A stretch of DNA of 64,000 nucleotides, taken from Paraburkholderia phenoliruptrix (lineage in GTDB: Bacteria > Pseudomonadota > Gammaproteobacteria > Burkholderiales > Burkholderiaceae). The stretch is taken from contig NZ_JAEUAV010000014.1 of assembly GCF_019511605.1 (NCBI RefSeq), forward strand, positions 1-64,000, in the 5' to 3' direction. Positions 27,024 to 38,104 of this stretch are shown piece after piece. Numbering within the stretch: the first letter of the stretch is position 1; each line of letters begins with the position of its first letter. The notes under the pieces are model-generated. The model was not told the DNA's origin. It did not search any database and worked only from the letters and a program-made list of their open reading frames with translations. The translations under genes were made by a program, and so were the position numbers.

Positions 27024-29009
27024 TCAAATGTCCGCTTCGACCTCGTTGCCCTTTTCTTCGAGCCAGCTGCGCCGCGAAGCCGCTTCGCCCTTGCCCATCA
27101 GCATGGTCATGCGCGCGACCGTGGTGTCGTAGTCGAGCTCGCCGAGCGCCACCGGCGTGAGACGCCGCGTGTCCGGGTTCATCGTGGTGTCCCACAGTTG
27201 CTCGGCGCTCATTTCGCCGAGACCCTTGAAACGGCTGATCGACCATTGCGTGTCGCGCACGCCGTCCTTTCGCAGCTTGTCGAGAATCGCTTCGAGCTCG
27301 CCTTCGTCCAGCGCGTACAGCTTCTGCGCCGGCTTCTTGCCGCGCGCGGGAGCGTCGACGCGAAAGAGCGGCGGACGCGCCACGCATACGTGGCCACGCT
27401 CAATCAATTGCGGGAAATGTTTGAAGAACAGCGTGAGCAGCAACACCTGGATGTGCGAGCCGTCCACGTCCGCGTCCGACAGAATGCAGATCTTGCCGTA
27501 GCGAAGGTTCGACAGATCGACCTTGTCGTCCGGGCTATGCGGATCGACGCCGATAGCCACCGAAATGTCGTGTACCTCGTTATTGGCAAAGAGACGGTCG
27601 CGCTCGGTTTCCCACGTGTTCAGCACCTTGCCGCGCAGCGGCAGAATGGCCTGATATTCCTTGTCGCGGCCCATTTTCGCGGAGCCGCCGGCAGAATCGC
27701 CTTCGACGAGGAACAACTCGTTGCGGGAGATTTCCGTCGATTCGCAATCGGTCAGCTTGCCCGGCAGCACCGCCACGCCCGAACTCTTGCGCTTCTCGAC
27801 CTTCTGGCCGGCGCGCGTGCGCGCCTGCGCCTGCTTGATGACGAGGTCGGCGAGTTTCTTGCCGTGCTCGACATGCTGGTTCAGCCACAATTCGAGCGCG
27901 GGCCGCGCGAACGACGCCACCAGCTTTACCGCGTCGCGGCTATTGAGCCGCTCCTTGATCTGCCCTTGGAATTGCGGGTCGAGCACCTTGGCCGACAGCA
28001 CGAACGAGACACGCGCGAACACGTCTTCGGCTAGCAGCTTCACGCCCTTTGGCTGCAGGTTGTGCAGTTCGACGAAGCTCTTCACCGCCTGGTACAAACC
28101 TTCGCGCAACCCCGACTCGTGCGTGCCGCCCGCAGGCGTTGGAATCAGGTTGACATACGACTCGCGGGTGAGCGGCCCTTCCTCGCTCCACGCGACGACC
28201 CATGCTGCGCCCTCGCCTTCGGCAAACGTCTCTTCGTTCGCGCGCGAGTTTTCGGCGTAACGCTCGCCTTCGAAAAGTGGAATCAGCAGGTCGCTGCCGT
28301 TCATGCCTTCGAGCAGGTAGCCGCGCAAGCCGTCTTCGTATTTCCAGCTCTGCTGCTCGCCGGTCTTTTCATTGACGAGCGTGACTTCGACGCCCGGCAG
28401 CAGCACCGCTTTCGAGCGCAGCAGACGTTGCAGTTCACCGAGCGGCAGGTTCGGCGAGTCGAAGTACTTGGGATTCGCCCATGCGGTCACCCGCGTGCCC
28501 GATTTCTTTTCACCCTTGGCGGCTGCGCGCACTTCGAGCGGCTTCGCCACGTCGCCATTGGCAAAGCTCAGCGCAGCGACCTTGCCGTCGCGCCACACGG
28601 TGACGTCGAGCCGCGTGGACAACGCGTTGGTAACCGACACGCCGACCCCGTGCAGGCCGCCGGAAAACGTGTATGCGCCGCCGGCCGCTTTGTCGAACTT
28701 GCCGCCCGCATGCAAGCGCGTGAAGACGATTTCGACAACCGGTACGCCTTCTTCGGGATGCAGGCCGAAGGGAATGCCGCGGCCGTCGTCTTCGACCGAC
28801 ACCGAATGGTCCGCGTGCAGCGTGACCGTGATTTGCCGGCCATAGCCGCCGAGGGCTTCGTCCGACGCGTTGTCGATAACTTCCTGAATGATGTGCAGCG
28901 GATTCTCGGTGCGGGTGTACATGCCGGGCCGTTGCTTGACCGGCTCCAGACCCTTCAACACCTTGATCGACGCTTCGCTATACGCGGCGTTTGGCTTTTT
29001 CGTAGACAT
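27024..29009 (-). CDS. parE: DNA topoisomerase IV subunit B
   Basis: A 661-residue ATPase subunit of topoisomerase IV. The GHKL ATP site is intact (EVIDNASDEALGG, DDGRGIP, GLHGVGVSVTNALS). The TOPRIM region has EGDSAGGSA and DADVDGSHI for metal binding, followed by the short C-terminal ISRFKGLGEMSAEQLW. It partners with ParC encoded 54 bases downstream. The leader contains two inverted TTGTCCAC words resembling DnaA boxes. Confidence 0.96.
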   Translation of the reverse strand: MSTKKPNAAYSEASIKVLKGLEPVKQRPGMYTRTENPLHIIQEVIDNASDEALGGYGRQITVTLHADHSVSVEDDGRGIPFGLHPEEGVPVVEIVFTRLHAGGKFDKAAGGAYTFSGGLHGVGVSVTNALSTRLDVTVWRDGKVAALSFANGDVAKPLEVRAAAKGEKKSGTRVTAWANPKYFDSPNLPLGELQRLLRSKAVLLPGVEVTLVNEKTGEQQSWKYEDGLRGYLLEGMNGSDLLIPLFEGERYAENSRANEETFAEGEGAAWVVAWSEEGPLTRESYVNLIPTPAGGTHESGLREGLYQAVKSFVELHNLQPKGVKLLAEDVFARVSFVLSAKVLDPQFQGQIKERLNSRDAVKLVASFARPALELWLNQHVEHGKKLADLVIKQAQARTRAGQKVEKRKSSGVAVLPGKLTDCESTEISRNELFLVEGDSAGGSAKMGRDKEYQAILPLRGKVLNTWETERDRLFANNEVHDISVAIGVDPHSPDDKVDLSNLRYGKICILSDADVDGSHIQVLLLTLFFKHFPQLIERGHVCVARPPLFRVDAPARGKKPAQKLYALDEGELEAILDKLRKDGVRDTQWSISRFKGLGEMSAEQLWDTTMNPDTRRLTPVALGELDYDTTVARMTMLMGKGEAASRRSWLEEKGNEVEADI

Positions 29010-29452
29010 GGTTGACTCGGGTGCGTCGGTTCATCGTTGTCCACAGGTCCTGTTCATAAGTCCGTGGACAATGCGTTGAGTTTTCAAAAAAAGCGAAACG
29101 AAACAACGTGGTTAGGTGGGGTGCCCGCAGTGCGGGCATGCTGTTTTGCTGCTCGGCTTCCGCACGGCTTTCGCATGCCCGTAGCATTTGTGCCGCGCAT
29201 TTGTGCGGCGCGCCTGGCCACACTGGCTTTGGTGCGCGCTGCCAGTTCCGGCGTTCTATCGCGACTCGCGGCCGGCCTTGTGGCTGGGCAGCGTCGCCGC
29301 ACATCCGAACGCCGGGGAAGCCCGGTTCGCGGGGTATTTTACTGATTTCGAACCTGGCGGCAATTCAGAACGCACGTGAGCGGCCTGACGGACAAGGCGT
29401 TTCACACGCGCCGGCGAAGGCACCGCCGGCGCGACACGTCGGCGCCGTCACG
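29010..29452. other. Intergenic region upstream of parE with DnaA-box-like inverted repeat
   Basis: No gene is supported in these 443 bases. Close to parE, TTGTCCAC (29037-29044) and GTGGACAA (29064-29071) form a perfect 8-bp inverted repeat. The first copy extends to TTGTCCACA, one change from the DnaA box TTATCCACA. The rest is GC-rich and featureless. Confidence 0.5.
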
Positions 29453-31411
<1,959 letters not shown>

Positions 31412-31615
31412 GGAGAATTGGAGAAGACAGCGAGGACTCGGAACTGCCCATTGTACCGGGCGCGCGCGACGCTGCCTGTAGGCCGGAAGATATAGGACGA
31501 ACGGAGCGCGTGGCGACGGCGGGCGCCGGGCTGTGTGGCGAGGAGCGGTTGGCGGCGCGGGGCTCCGCAGCGCGGTATCGCCAGTTCACGCCCGGCCGAC
31601 GGCCCGAGGCCGCGC

Positions 31616-32017
31616 TTACTTCACATGCACGGTAATGGTCTTGCTGAATTCGGGACCATAGGAGCGATGCGCGCCGTCGCCGAATTGCAGCGTCAGCGTA
31701 TGGTCGCCCGGCGGTAGCGTGAGGTCCGTTTCTGTCTGGCCCTTGCCGAAGTGCAGCGATTTGTCGTTGGCGGGAATCACCTCGCCTTTCGGCAACGGCT
31801 TGCCGTCCACCAGCAGATGATGATGCCCCGTGCCCTCCGTCATCGTGCCGGCGGGTGCGACTTTCATGCCGTCCAGACCGAACACCACGTGGACGGGATT
31901 GCTGACGGTGGCACCGTCCGTCGGCTGCACGAAGGACACGCCCGCCGCCTGCACTGCACCGGATGCCGCCAGCAATCCAGCCAGTGCAGCGCCGGTCAAC
32001 CATTTGGTTTTGAACAT
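31616..32017 (-). CDS. Periplasmic DUF4399-like protein
   Basis: A 133-residue exported protein. The signal peptide (MFKTKWLTGAALAGLLAAS, cleavage after VQAAG) is followed by one beta-rich domain with VSFVQPTDGATVSNPVHV, a HHHLLVDG motif and LPPGDHTLTLQFGDGAH. This is the pattern of DUF4399 proteins, whose role is unknown. The clustered His and Asp residues suggest metal binding, by inference. AGGAG lies at good spacing before the ATG. Confidence 0.85.
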   Translation of the reverse strand: MFKTKWLTGAALAGLLAASGAVQAAGVSFVQPTDGATVSNPVHVVFGLDGMKVAPAGTMTEGTGHHHLLVDGKPLPKGEVIPANDKSLHFGKGQTETDLTLPPGDHTLTLQFGDGAHRSYGPEFSKTITVHVK

Positions 32018-32238
32018 CGTTTTCTCCTGGTTAGAAACACGAGCCACACAGAATACGGAATCACGCCGTGAGTCCGCAGCATACACGCACAGTGTGTCAG
32101 GCCCCGGCGGCTGGTCATCCGGAGTAAACCGGATCACCGATGCAGCTGACAAATTCCGGTAATATTGCGGGTCGCCGCCGACGCCCCAAAAAGGGGCAGA
32201 CTGCGCGGATCATTGCATTGAATAGAGAAGAGTGCGTC

Positions 32239-32430
32239 GTGAGTGAAGTAATGGATGTGACTGACTACAAGAGCTGGGTCTGCCTGATTTGCGGCTGGAT
32301 CTACAACGAAGAGGAAGGCTTGCCCGACGAAGGCATCCCGCCCGGCACCCGCTTTGCCGCGATTCCCGAGGACTGGCGCTGCCCGCTGTGCGACGTTGGC
32401 AAGGCCGAGTTCGCAGTAGTCGAGTTCTGA
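32239..32430 (+). CDS. Rubredoxin
   Basis: A 63-residue rubredoxin with both CxxC iron-binding motifs (VCLICGWIY and WRCPLCDVGK), which bind one iron through four Cys. It transfers electrons in the cytosol, for example to hydroxylases or in oxidative-stress defence. The start is either GTG at 32239 with AGAGAAG upstream, or ATG at 32251; the GTG was preferred on its ribosome binding site. A strong terminator follows at 32520. No partner reductase is in the window. Confidence 0.92.
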   Translation: MSEVMDVTDYKSWVCLICGWIYNEEEGLPDEGIPPGTRFAAIPEDWRCPLCDVGKAEFAVVEF

Positions 32431-32519
32431 GGTTGCACGGTTGTTGATCCGCCGCCGGTTTTGATTAAGCCGGCAACGCAAAAACGCGTCCGTGGCGCAA
32501 GAACGCTTACGTGGTTTAC

Positions 32520-32559
32520 GCGGCCCTGCAGGTCATGCCTGCGGGGCCGCTTCTATTTT
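32520..32559 (+). terminator. Intrinsic terminator after rubredoxin
   Basis: A 13-bp stem (32520-32532 with 32538-32550, one G-U pair, five-base loop) is followed by TTCTATTTT. It fits a Rho-independent terminator for the rubredoxin transcript. The remaining bases up to the next gene at 32853 are featureless. Confidence 0.65.
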
Positions 32560-32852
32560 GGGATCGGGATTATCGAGGGGATGGGTTTAACCCCCCCCGC
32601 GCCTGGTTGTCGTCTATCGACGCGCCTTCCCCTTTTCTGTTTGCTCTCCTTCCTGCTCGCGCTGCGCGGGTGCATACGGCGGCTGCCGCTGCGCGTGTGT
32701 GGCGCAGCCCGCAGAGATGGCCGATCGTTGGTCGTGCGGCGCACATTCGCACGCACGTCTCCTGCGTAAAACGTAGACCCATGGCGACGCATCAACGCGG
32801 ATACCGGTCTGCGGCGTCTCCATAAAAAACGATAAACTAGGGGGACAACAAC

Positions 32853-33275
32853 ATGTGCACAACATGGAGACACGGCATCTGCGTTGCGCTGATGCTGGCA
32901 GCAAGCACGGCCGTACACGCCGACGTGGACTGCGGCGGCGGGCGCGGCGGATACCGCATGCAGACATCGGACGGCTGGTTTCACAGCGACAAGCTCAAGC
33001 ACTTCGCGGTCTCGGTGCCGTTCGGCGCGCTAGGCGCGTACCTGGCCCGCGACACAGCGCACCCGGTGATCTACGGCACGCTGATCGGCACGCTTCCAGG
33101 GCTGATCAAGGAAGGGATCGACGGCACCTGTCGCAGCAGCGGTTTTTCCTACAAGGATCTGGCCGTGGATGTCGTCGGCGCGCTCACCGGCGCGCTGCTC
33201 GGCAACTGGGCTATTACGTATAGCCGTAGCTCGCGCGGGCAGGCGGTGGGTGTTGCCTATTCGACGAGGTTTTGA
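32853..33275 (+). CDS. Exported YfiM-like protein
   Basis: A 140-residue protein with a signal peptide (residues 1-23, ending VHAD). The mature part begins with a DSD/DKLKHFAVS segment reminiscent of YfiM-type lipoproteins and related envelope proteins, then has two glycine-rich hydrophobic stretches (FGALGAYLAR and VVGALTGALLGNWAI). Function unknown. GGGGGAC precedes the ATG. It is a single gene between the rubredoxin terminator and the tRNA. Confidence 0.75.
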   Translation: MCTTWRHGICVALMLAASTAVHADVDCGGGRGGYRMQTSDGWFHSDKLKHFAVSVPFGALGAYLARDTAHPVIYGTLIGTLPGLIKEGIDGTCRSSGFSYKDLAVDVVGALTGALLGNWAITYSRSSRGQAVGVAYSTRF

Positions 33276-33429
33276 GGCAATCCGGACCAGTGTGAGCGCG
33301 GCGCGGCTGTCGGCGTTTTTGCTATACTCTTGCCCTCGCTTGCATGGCTGAACGTGAGCGGCTGCCGTGGAATGTCGATGCGGCGATTGAGATGTCCGGG
33401 GTCTGGTCCACCCCGTTATTGCTGTCCAT

Positions 33430-33504
33430 CTCCCTGTAGTTCAATGGATAGAACAAGTGCCTCCTAAGCGCTAGATGCAGGTTCGATTCCTGCCAGGGGG
33501 ACCA
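33430..33504 (+). tRNA. tRNA-Arg (anticodon CCT)
   Basis: A complete cloverleaf can be folded: acceptor stem ctccctg with caggggg (one G-U pair), D-stem gttc/gaac, anticodon loop ctcctaa giving CCT, T-arm gcagg-ttcgatt-cctgc, discriminator A and an encoded CCA. It decodes AGG. A TATACT element lies about 100 bases upstream and a strong terminator follows. Confidence 0.93.
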
Positions 33505-33537
33505 CCCAGCCTCGCCAGCACTTCCCAGTCTTGCCAG

Positions 33538-33573
33538 AAAAGCCCCGCTACGCGTTGCGCTCCGGGGCTTTTT
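33538..33573 (+). terminator. Intrinsic terminator of tRNA-Arg
   Basis: A perfect 10-bp stem (33538-33547 with 33563-33572) leading into a T-run, 34 bases after the tRNA. Confidence 0.8.
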
Positions 33574-33866
33574 CATACCCCCACGCCCAAAGCCACGCCC
33601 AGAATGCGCCTAAAAGATCGTCCCGCTGATCGAACGGCGCAGACGCTCGCAAAGCACCTCCGGCTGCGCTCGAGGGTGCGGCGTAACTCGCCCAAGTCGC
33701 AAAGAAAGAATGGCCAGCGGTCCACGTCAATAAAACATTATTGCGAGCAAATCTCTCACGAACCGCGTATCAAGGGAGCCATCAGAAACACCCCGAATTC
33801 CCGCAGAAAAACACCTACATATCTCGTGTAGACTGGGTCCAGGTAATAAAAAGAAAGATATGAGAC
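33574..33866. other. Spacer between tRNA-Arg and the acyltransferase
   Basis: About 290 bases with no gene. It is more AT-rich toward 33866 than most of the window. No copy of the tRNA 3' end and no integrase remnant was seen, so an att site is not supported. Confidence 0.4.
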
Positions 33867-35060
33867 ATGGGCCTGTACAACATCGTGCCGTACTTCGTGA
33901 TCATGGCGATCCTGTGCTGCCTGTTTGCACTCCCGATATTCGCCTTTGTCGACGACGCGGCTGGCGTAAAAGAGCGAATGCAGACTATCGACGGGCTCCG
34001 TGGTTTTTTAGCGGCGTCCGTCATGGTGTATCACGGCCTGATCAATTACAACTACGTGACGGTCGGAAAATGGATGGCGGCAGACGCCCTGTTCTACCGC
34101 CCGCTCGGCGGTGTTGCCGTGATGTTTTTCTTCATGATCACGGCGTTTCTCTTCTGGACGCGTCTATTAGGACGCGATGGCAGGCCCGATTGGGCGGCCC
34201 TTTATATCGGGCGGTTTTTCCGGATAGCTCCGCTATACATCTTTGCTGTCCTGGCAATGACCTTCATCGTGTTCTGGCGATCCGGGTTTGAACTGCGCGA
34301 GCAACTGGGAATATTTCTGCCGAACATGGGTCGCTGGCTCGCATTTGGCCTGAACGACGACATGCAACCAATCAACGCTTTTCCGTGGACCATTTTCATT
34401 CTGATGGGCGTCACGTGGAGCATTAAATACGAGTGGTGGTTCTACTTCTCGCTGGTCGTCAGCGCGGTGTTCGTCAGAACCGGAATGCACATGGTGTTTG
34501 CGCTTGTCGGTCTCGCCGCGTCGTTCGCGATCATCCTCACGACGCAGTCCGACCTGTGGTGCCTGCCGGCCGCATTCTTCTGCGGAATGGTTACGGCGTC
34601 GCTGTTGCACGAGAACGTCAAGCCGCGCATGCTCGAAAACACGATGTCGCTCATTGCGCTCGCAGTGCTCGCGCTCCTGTTCTCGTTCGCGAAAACGCAC
34701 GCGGGCGTCGTGCAGATCGCCCTTACCGGCATCGCCTTCTATATGATCGCTTGCGGCGCTGACCTGTTCGGCCTGTTGCGACTGAAGTCTGCGCAGCGTC
34801 TCGGGCACGTCAGCTACGGAGTCTATCTGCTGCAGGGAATACCGATAACGCTGCTGTTCTGGAACGCGCCGTTCAGGGCATGGGCGGTTGTGTCGCCCAT
34901 GCATTACTGGCTGGCGCTGCTCGTCTGCGCGGCGCTCTTATGCGTTGTCGCTGCCCTCACGTTCGCGTTGATAGAGCGCCCCTTCATTCAGCTTGGCAAG
35001 TCTATCCATAGCCCCGCTTCATGGTTGAAGGCCGGCGCCTCGCGCACAAACGTCCGTTAG
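33867..35060 (+). CDS. Acyltransferase 3 family membrane protein
   Basis: A 397-residue inner-membrane protein with about ten hydrophobic segments. It belongs to the acyltransferase-3 (OafA/NodX-like) family. The marks are QTIDGLRGFLAASVMVYHG with the catalytic-type His, then RFFRIAPLYI and a closing ALIERPF. Such enzymes transfer acetyl or other acyl groups to exported sugars or lipids. It stands alone after the tRNA-Arg. An extra N-terminal helix before the usual start suggests a longer N-terminus than most members. No lipopolysaccharide cluster is nearby. Confidence 0.88.
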   Translation: MGLYNIVPYFVIMAILCCLFALPIFAFVDDAAGVKERMQTIDGLRGFLAASVMVYHGLINYNYVTVGKWMAADALFYRPLGGVAVMFFFMITAFLFWTRLLGRDGRPDWAALYIGRFFRIAPLYIFAVLAMTFIVFWRSGFELREQLGIFLPNMGRWLAFGLNDDMQPINAFPWTIFILMGVTWSIKYEWWFYFSLVVSAVFVRTGMHMVFALVGLAASFAIILTTQSDLWCLPAAFFCGMVTASLLHENVKPRMLENTMSLIALAVLALLFSFAKTHAGVVQIALTGIAFYMIACGADLFGLLRLKSAQRLGHVSYGVYLLQGIPITLLFWNAPFRAWAVVSPMHYWLALLVCAALLCVVAALTFALIERPFIQLGKSIHSPASWLKAGASRTNVR

Positions 35061-35154
35061 CGGCAAGGGAGACTGCGCTGAACGCCGCCTGTTCTACTGG
35101 CACAGGATCTCACCGTTAGCACGACTATCCCCAGCACCCATCCCGCCGGCAACC

Positions 35155-35901
35155 CTAGCCCCGCTCGCCCCGCATATCGTCGAAAAGGGGCACCGCCGCA
35201 AGCGTCAGCAGAACAATCGCGAGCGGCACGGTCGATACAAAACCCAGATGCTTGAACCCGAGCGCGCCCGCCAGGCCGCCCGCGACGAACGAGAACAGCA
35301 GCGAGACGAGCAGAGTCAGCTTCTCCCGATCCGCCTGCACCAACCCCTCGCCCGCAACCGGCCGCGCGTTCCAGTAGACCATCTTGCCGAGTTCAATACC
35401 GACGTCGGTGACCAGACCGGTCACGTGAGTGGTGCGAATCTCCGCGCGTGAGATCTTCGTGATCATCGCGTTCTGCAGCCCCATGACGAAGCACAGCATG
35501 CAAACGGTCACCGGCACGAACAGTACGCGATGTTGCTCCAGATTCGCGCCGACGAAGCCAAAGCCAAGCAGCAGAGCGGCTTCTATCGCGAGTGGGGTCG
35601 CATACACGCTGCGCAGACGCCGGCGCCGGCCCCAGTTGATCAGAATCGCCGACGCCGCCGCCCCCATTACGAACGAGAGCAGCGAACCGAGTCCCGCGAT
35701 GAAGAGGCTCGCGTCGCCGAGCACGGCATTGTCCGCGAGCGACGACACGATGCCCGACATATGCGACGTATATTGGCCGACGGCAAGAAAGCCGCCCGCG
35801 TTGGCCGCTCCCGCCACGAATGCCAATGATCGTCCGAGACGCCGATTGGTCGCGTCCGTGCGTTCGGGCGCTGTAAAGCCGCGCAAATAGTTGATGGGCA
35901 T
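35155..35901 (-). CDS. YoaK (DUF1275) family membrane protein
   Basis: A 248-residue protein with six hydrophobic segments. It has the YoaK-family N-terminal signature: AFVAGAANAGGFLAVGQYTSHMSG, then a FVMGLQNAMITKISRAEIRTTHVTG motif in the middle. Function in bacteria is unknown; a transport or small-molecule permease role has been suggested. The 14-bp tandem repeats at 35952-36019 lie just upstream of its start. Confidence 0.88.
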   Translation of the reverse strand: MPINYLRGFTAPERTDATNRRLGRSLAFVAGAANAGGFLAVGQYTSHMSGIVSSLADNAVLGDASLFIAGLGSLLSFVMGAAASAILINWGRRRRLRSVYATPLAIEAALLLGFGFVGANLEQHRVLFVPVTVCMLCFVMGLQNAMITKISRAEIRTTHVTGLVTDVGIELGKMVYWNARPVAGEGLVQADREKLTLLVSLLFSFVAGGLAGALGFKHLGFVSTVPLAIVLLTLAAVPLFDDMRGERG

Positions 35902-35951
35902 TGGACAAACTCAATTCTGGTCGCGTGAGCTGGCCGACCGGCGGGCGCAAA

Positions 35952-36019
35952 CGGTCGGCGCATAACGGTCGGCGCATAACGGTCGGCACATAACGGTCGG
36001 CACATAACGGTCGGCACAT
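35952..36019. repeat. Nearly five 14-bp tandem repeats upstream of the YoaK-like gene
   Basis: The unit cggtcggcgcataa starts at 35952, 35966, 35980, 35994 and 36008 (last copy partial). Copies 1-2 and 3-5 differ by a single G/A change, so they are recently amplified. They begin about 50 bases upstream of the minus-strand start at 35901. Confidence 0.9.
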
Positions 36020-36149
36020 GATCGCGGAAAATCGTAGCATGGGCCGCGCGCGGCGCGCCCGGCAAATTGGCCCCGTAGCTACGTCGCACGATTACCGCGC
36101 CGCCGCGAGGCCGCTGGCCAGGTCGCCGCCTCGCCGCGCCGGCTCGTCT

Positions 36150-36854
36150 CTACACCCGCTTCGGACTATCCAACCCTCGGACCACTGCGGGCCGCGCGAC
36201 AAACGCCGTGAGCGCGCGCCGCACGTTCGGGAAGTCCTGGATGCCGACCAGATCGCCTGCCTCATAGAAGCCGATCAGATTGCGCACCCATGGAAAAATG
36301 GCGATGTCGGCAATCGAATACTGATCGCCAAGCAGCCACTCGCGTCCCTCCAGACGCTGCTCCAGCACACCGAGCAGCCGCTTCGATTCGGCGACGTAGC
36401 GATCCCGCGGGCGTTTGTCCTCATACTCCTTGCCCGCGAACTTGTGGAAGAAGCCAAGCTGGCCGAACATCGGGCCGATGCCGCCCATCTGGAACATCAC
36501 CCACTGAATGGCTTCGTAGCGGCCGGAGGCGTCCTGGGGAATCAGTTGCCCGGTCTTGTCCGCGAGATAGATCAGGATCGCGCCGGACTCAAAGAGCGGC
36601 AACGGCTTGCCGTCAGGACCGTTGGGGTCGATGATCGCGGGAATCTTGTTGTTGGGGTTCAACGAGAGGAATTCCGGTGTCATCTGATCGTTCGTGTCGA
36701 AGCGCACGAGGTGCGGCTCGTACGGCAAGCCGGTTTCTTCGAGCATGATGGACACTTTCACACCGTTTGGCGTCGGCAGCGAATAAAGCTGAATGCGCTC
36801 AGGATGCGCGGCAGGCCATTTTTTCGTGATCGGGAAAGCGGTCAGATCTGTCAT
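36150..36854 (-). CDS. Glutathione S-transferase, YfcG/YghU-like
   Basis: A 234-residue GST. The thioredoxin-like N-terminal domain has LYSLPTPNGVKVSIMLEE, NPNNKIPAI and the glutathione-binding ESGAILIYLA. The alpha-helical C-terminal domain has WVMFQMGGIGPMFGQ. This matches the nu-class, YfcG/YghU, which reduce disulfides or organic peroxides using glutathione. Cytosolic. The stop lies far from the small gene at 37007. No ribosome binding site stronger than AGGGCTACC is seen. Confidence 0.92.
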   Translation of the reverse strand: MTDLTAFPITKKWPAAHPERIQLYSLPTPNGVKVSIMLEETGLPYEPHLVRFDTNDQMTPEFLSLNPNNKIPAIIDPNGPDGKPLPLFESGAILIYLADKTGQLIPQDASGRYEAIQWVMFQMGGIGPMFGQLGFFHKFAGKEYEDKRPRDRYVAESKRLLGVLEQRLEGREWLLGDQYSIADIAIFPWVRNLIGFYEAGDLVGIQDFPNVRRALTAFVARPAVVRGLDSPKRV

Positions 36855-37006
36855 GGAATAAGGTAGCCCTGTGCGGTGGCGGGAAAAACGCTATCAAGAC
36901 GAACGGCGGCCGCCCGGCCGGGGTTCGTCAAGATGCGGAGCGCCCAATATAAACCCACTCGGCTCGGCGCGTGCGGCGGCCGGCAGGTCTGCGCATCAGG
37001 CCGCGC

Positions 37007-37228
37007 TTACCACAGGTCTTTCGTCGCGCTGCCCGCGCTGACGTCATAGCCCTCGCGCCACAACGCGGCGCCCACGGTCAGCAGTTGCGTGCGGTGAGCG
37101 ACATCGAGCTGCTCCCACGCCGATGCCAGCCAGGCCGCGAAATTCGTACAGGTTTCCTCGAGGTCGACTGGCGCTTTGCCCTCCAGGTACTGTCGTTCGA
37201 ACATCGAAAGCACTTTCTCCGGTGTCAT
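37007..37228 (-). CDS. Small hypothetical protein
   Basis: A 73-residue protein of unknown function, with no signal peptide or membrane segment. It is mostly helical by composition, with a central ETCTNFAAWLASAWEQLD segment. A GGAGGCG ribosome binding site at ideal spacing supports it. No family is recognised. It is separated from the CsbD-like gene by a strong terminator hairpin. Confidence 0.7.
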   Translation of the reverse strand: MTPEKVLSMFERQYLEGKAPVDLEETCTNFAAWLASAWEQLDVAHRTQLLTVGAALWREGYDVSAGSATKDLW

Positions 37229-37336
37229 TGGCTCGCCTCCATGTTGAATGCATTCAGTCTAAAGGCGTCGCAGCCAGCGCGGCGCATCTGGAGCGCCAAA
37301 ACCGGGTTACTCCCAGGCCGCAACCCGCGGCAATTG

Positions 37337-37360
37337 AAAAAGGCGCCGGAGCGCCTTTTT
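37337..37360. terminator. Bidirectional terminator hairpin
   Basis: A perfect 10-bp stem, AAAAAGGCGC (37337-37346) with its complement (37351-37360), four-base loop. T-rich on both strands. On the minus strand it directly follows the CsbD-like gene. Confidence 0.75.
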
Positions 37361-37383
37361 CATGGACAGGTAATGCAGCCGCA

Positions 37384-37575
37384 TTACGGGTTATTGCGCT
37401 TCGCTTCGTCCTTGGCATCTTCCTTCGCGTCGCCGTAGGACTGCTGCACTTTGCCCGCCCCCTGCTGTAGATCGCCCTTCAGTTCCTTGCCGGGGTTGTC
37501 GGTCGCCTTGCCCACGGCTTCGTTGATCTTCCCCTTCACCTGTTCGCCTACGCCTTTTACCTGGTCCTTGTTCAT
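37384..37575 (-). CDS. CsbD-like stress protein
   Basis: A 63-residue hydrophilic protein of the CsbD family. It has the typical MNKDQVKGVGEQVKGKINEA opening and a repeated GK(A/L)...KG pattern, with a Lys/Asp/Gly-rich low-complexity end. These small proteins are induced by general stress in many bacteria, and their molecular action is unknown. GGAG lies at good spacing before the ATG. Confidence 0.9.
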   Translation of the reverse strand: MNKDQVKGVGEQVKGKINEAVGKATDNPGKELKGDLQQGAGKVQQSYGDAKEDAKDEAKRNNP

Positions 37576-37777
37576 CTTTGGCTCCGTCTGGAAGTAATGC
37601 CGACGCGACATTGCGCCAGTAACCGTGTCGAGCAACGGCCATGCCCGGCACTTCCTCCGACCAAAGGCGCGAAATTCTCCACATGCGCAGCCGCGTTGCA
37701 TGCGCGCCACCGAAATTTTTTCACGCCAACCCTAAAGTTGCCCTTCAGCCTGCCGTAATAGCAGCCACGGAGGAGCC

Positions 37778-38104
37778 ATGGACCGCACACCGACTACCCT
37801 GTCTGCATCTTCGAAAACCGCTTTGATAGACGGCGACATCACCCATATCGCGCGTGCGATGCGGCTGTCGTTGCAAGGCGATCTGGCCGGGCCCATCCTG
37901 TCGCCGACCTACTGGCGAGAACGTCTTTACAAGCTGCTCGACCTCGGCAATCTGACTCACCCGCAACTGTGCGCGGTAGACAGCCTTCTGCTGCAACTCG
38001 ACCAGTTCGAGGCCGAGCCGCCGCTGCCCTGGGATGAGCTCGCGCCCGCTACCGCGGCGCTTTTTCCGCCCACGCACGAAGCCAACGCCGGCCACCGCGC
38101 CTGA
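37778..38104 (+). CDS. Hypothetical protein
   Basis: A 108-residue protein with no recognised domain, signal or membrane segment. The centre has DITHIARAMRLSLQGDL and a WRERLYKLLDL helix. GGAGGAGCC at ideal spacing precedes the ATG, which makes it a real gene. Function unknown. Confidence 0.7.
   Translation: MDRTPTTLSASSKTALIDGDITHIARAMRLSLQGDLAGPILSPTYWRERLYKLLDLGNLTHPQLCAVDSLLLQLDQFEAEPPLPWDELAPATAALFPPTHEANAGHRA

Noticed and set aside
33430-35060. Integrative island at tRNA-Arg
   Set aside because: No integrase and no second copy of the tRNA 3' end was found within the window.
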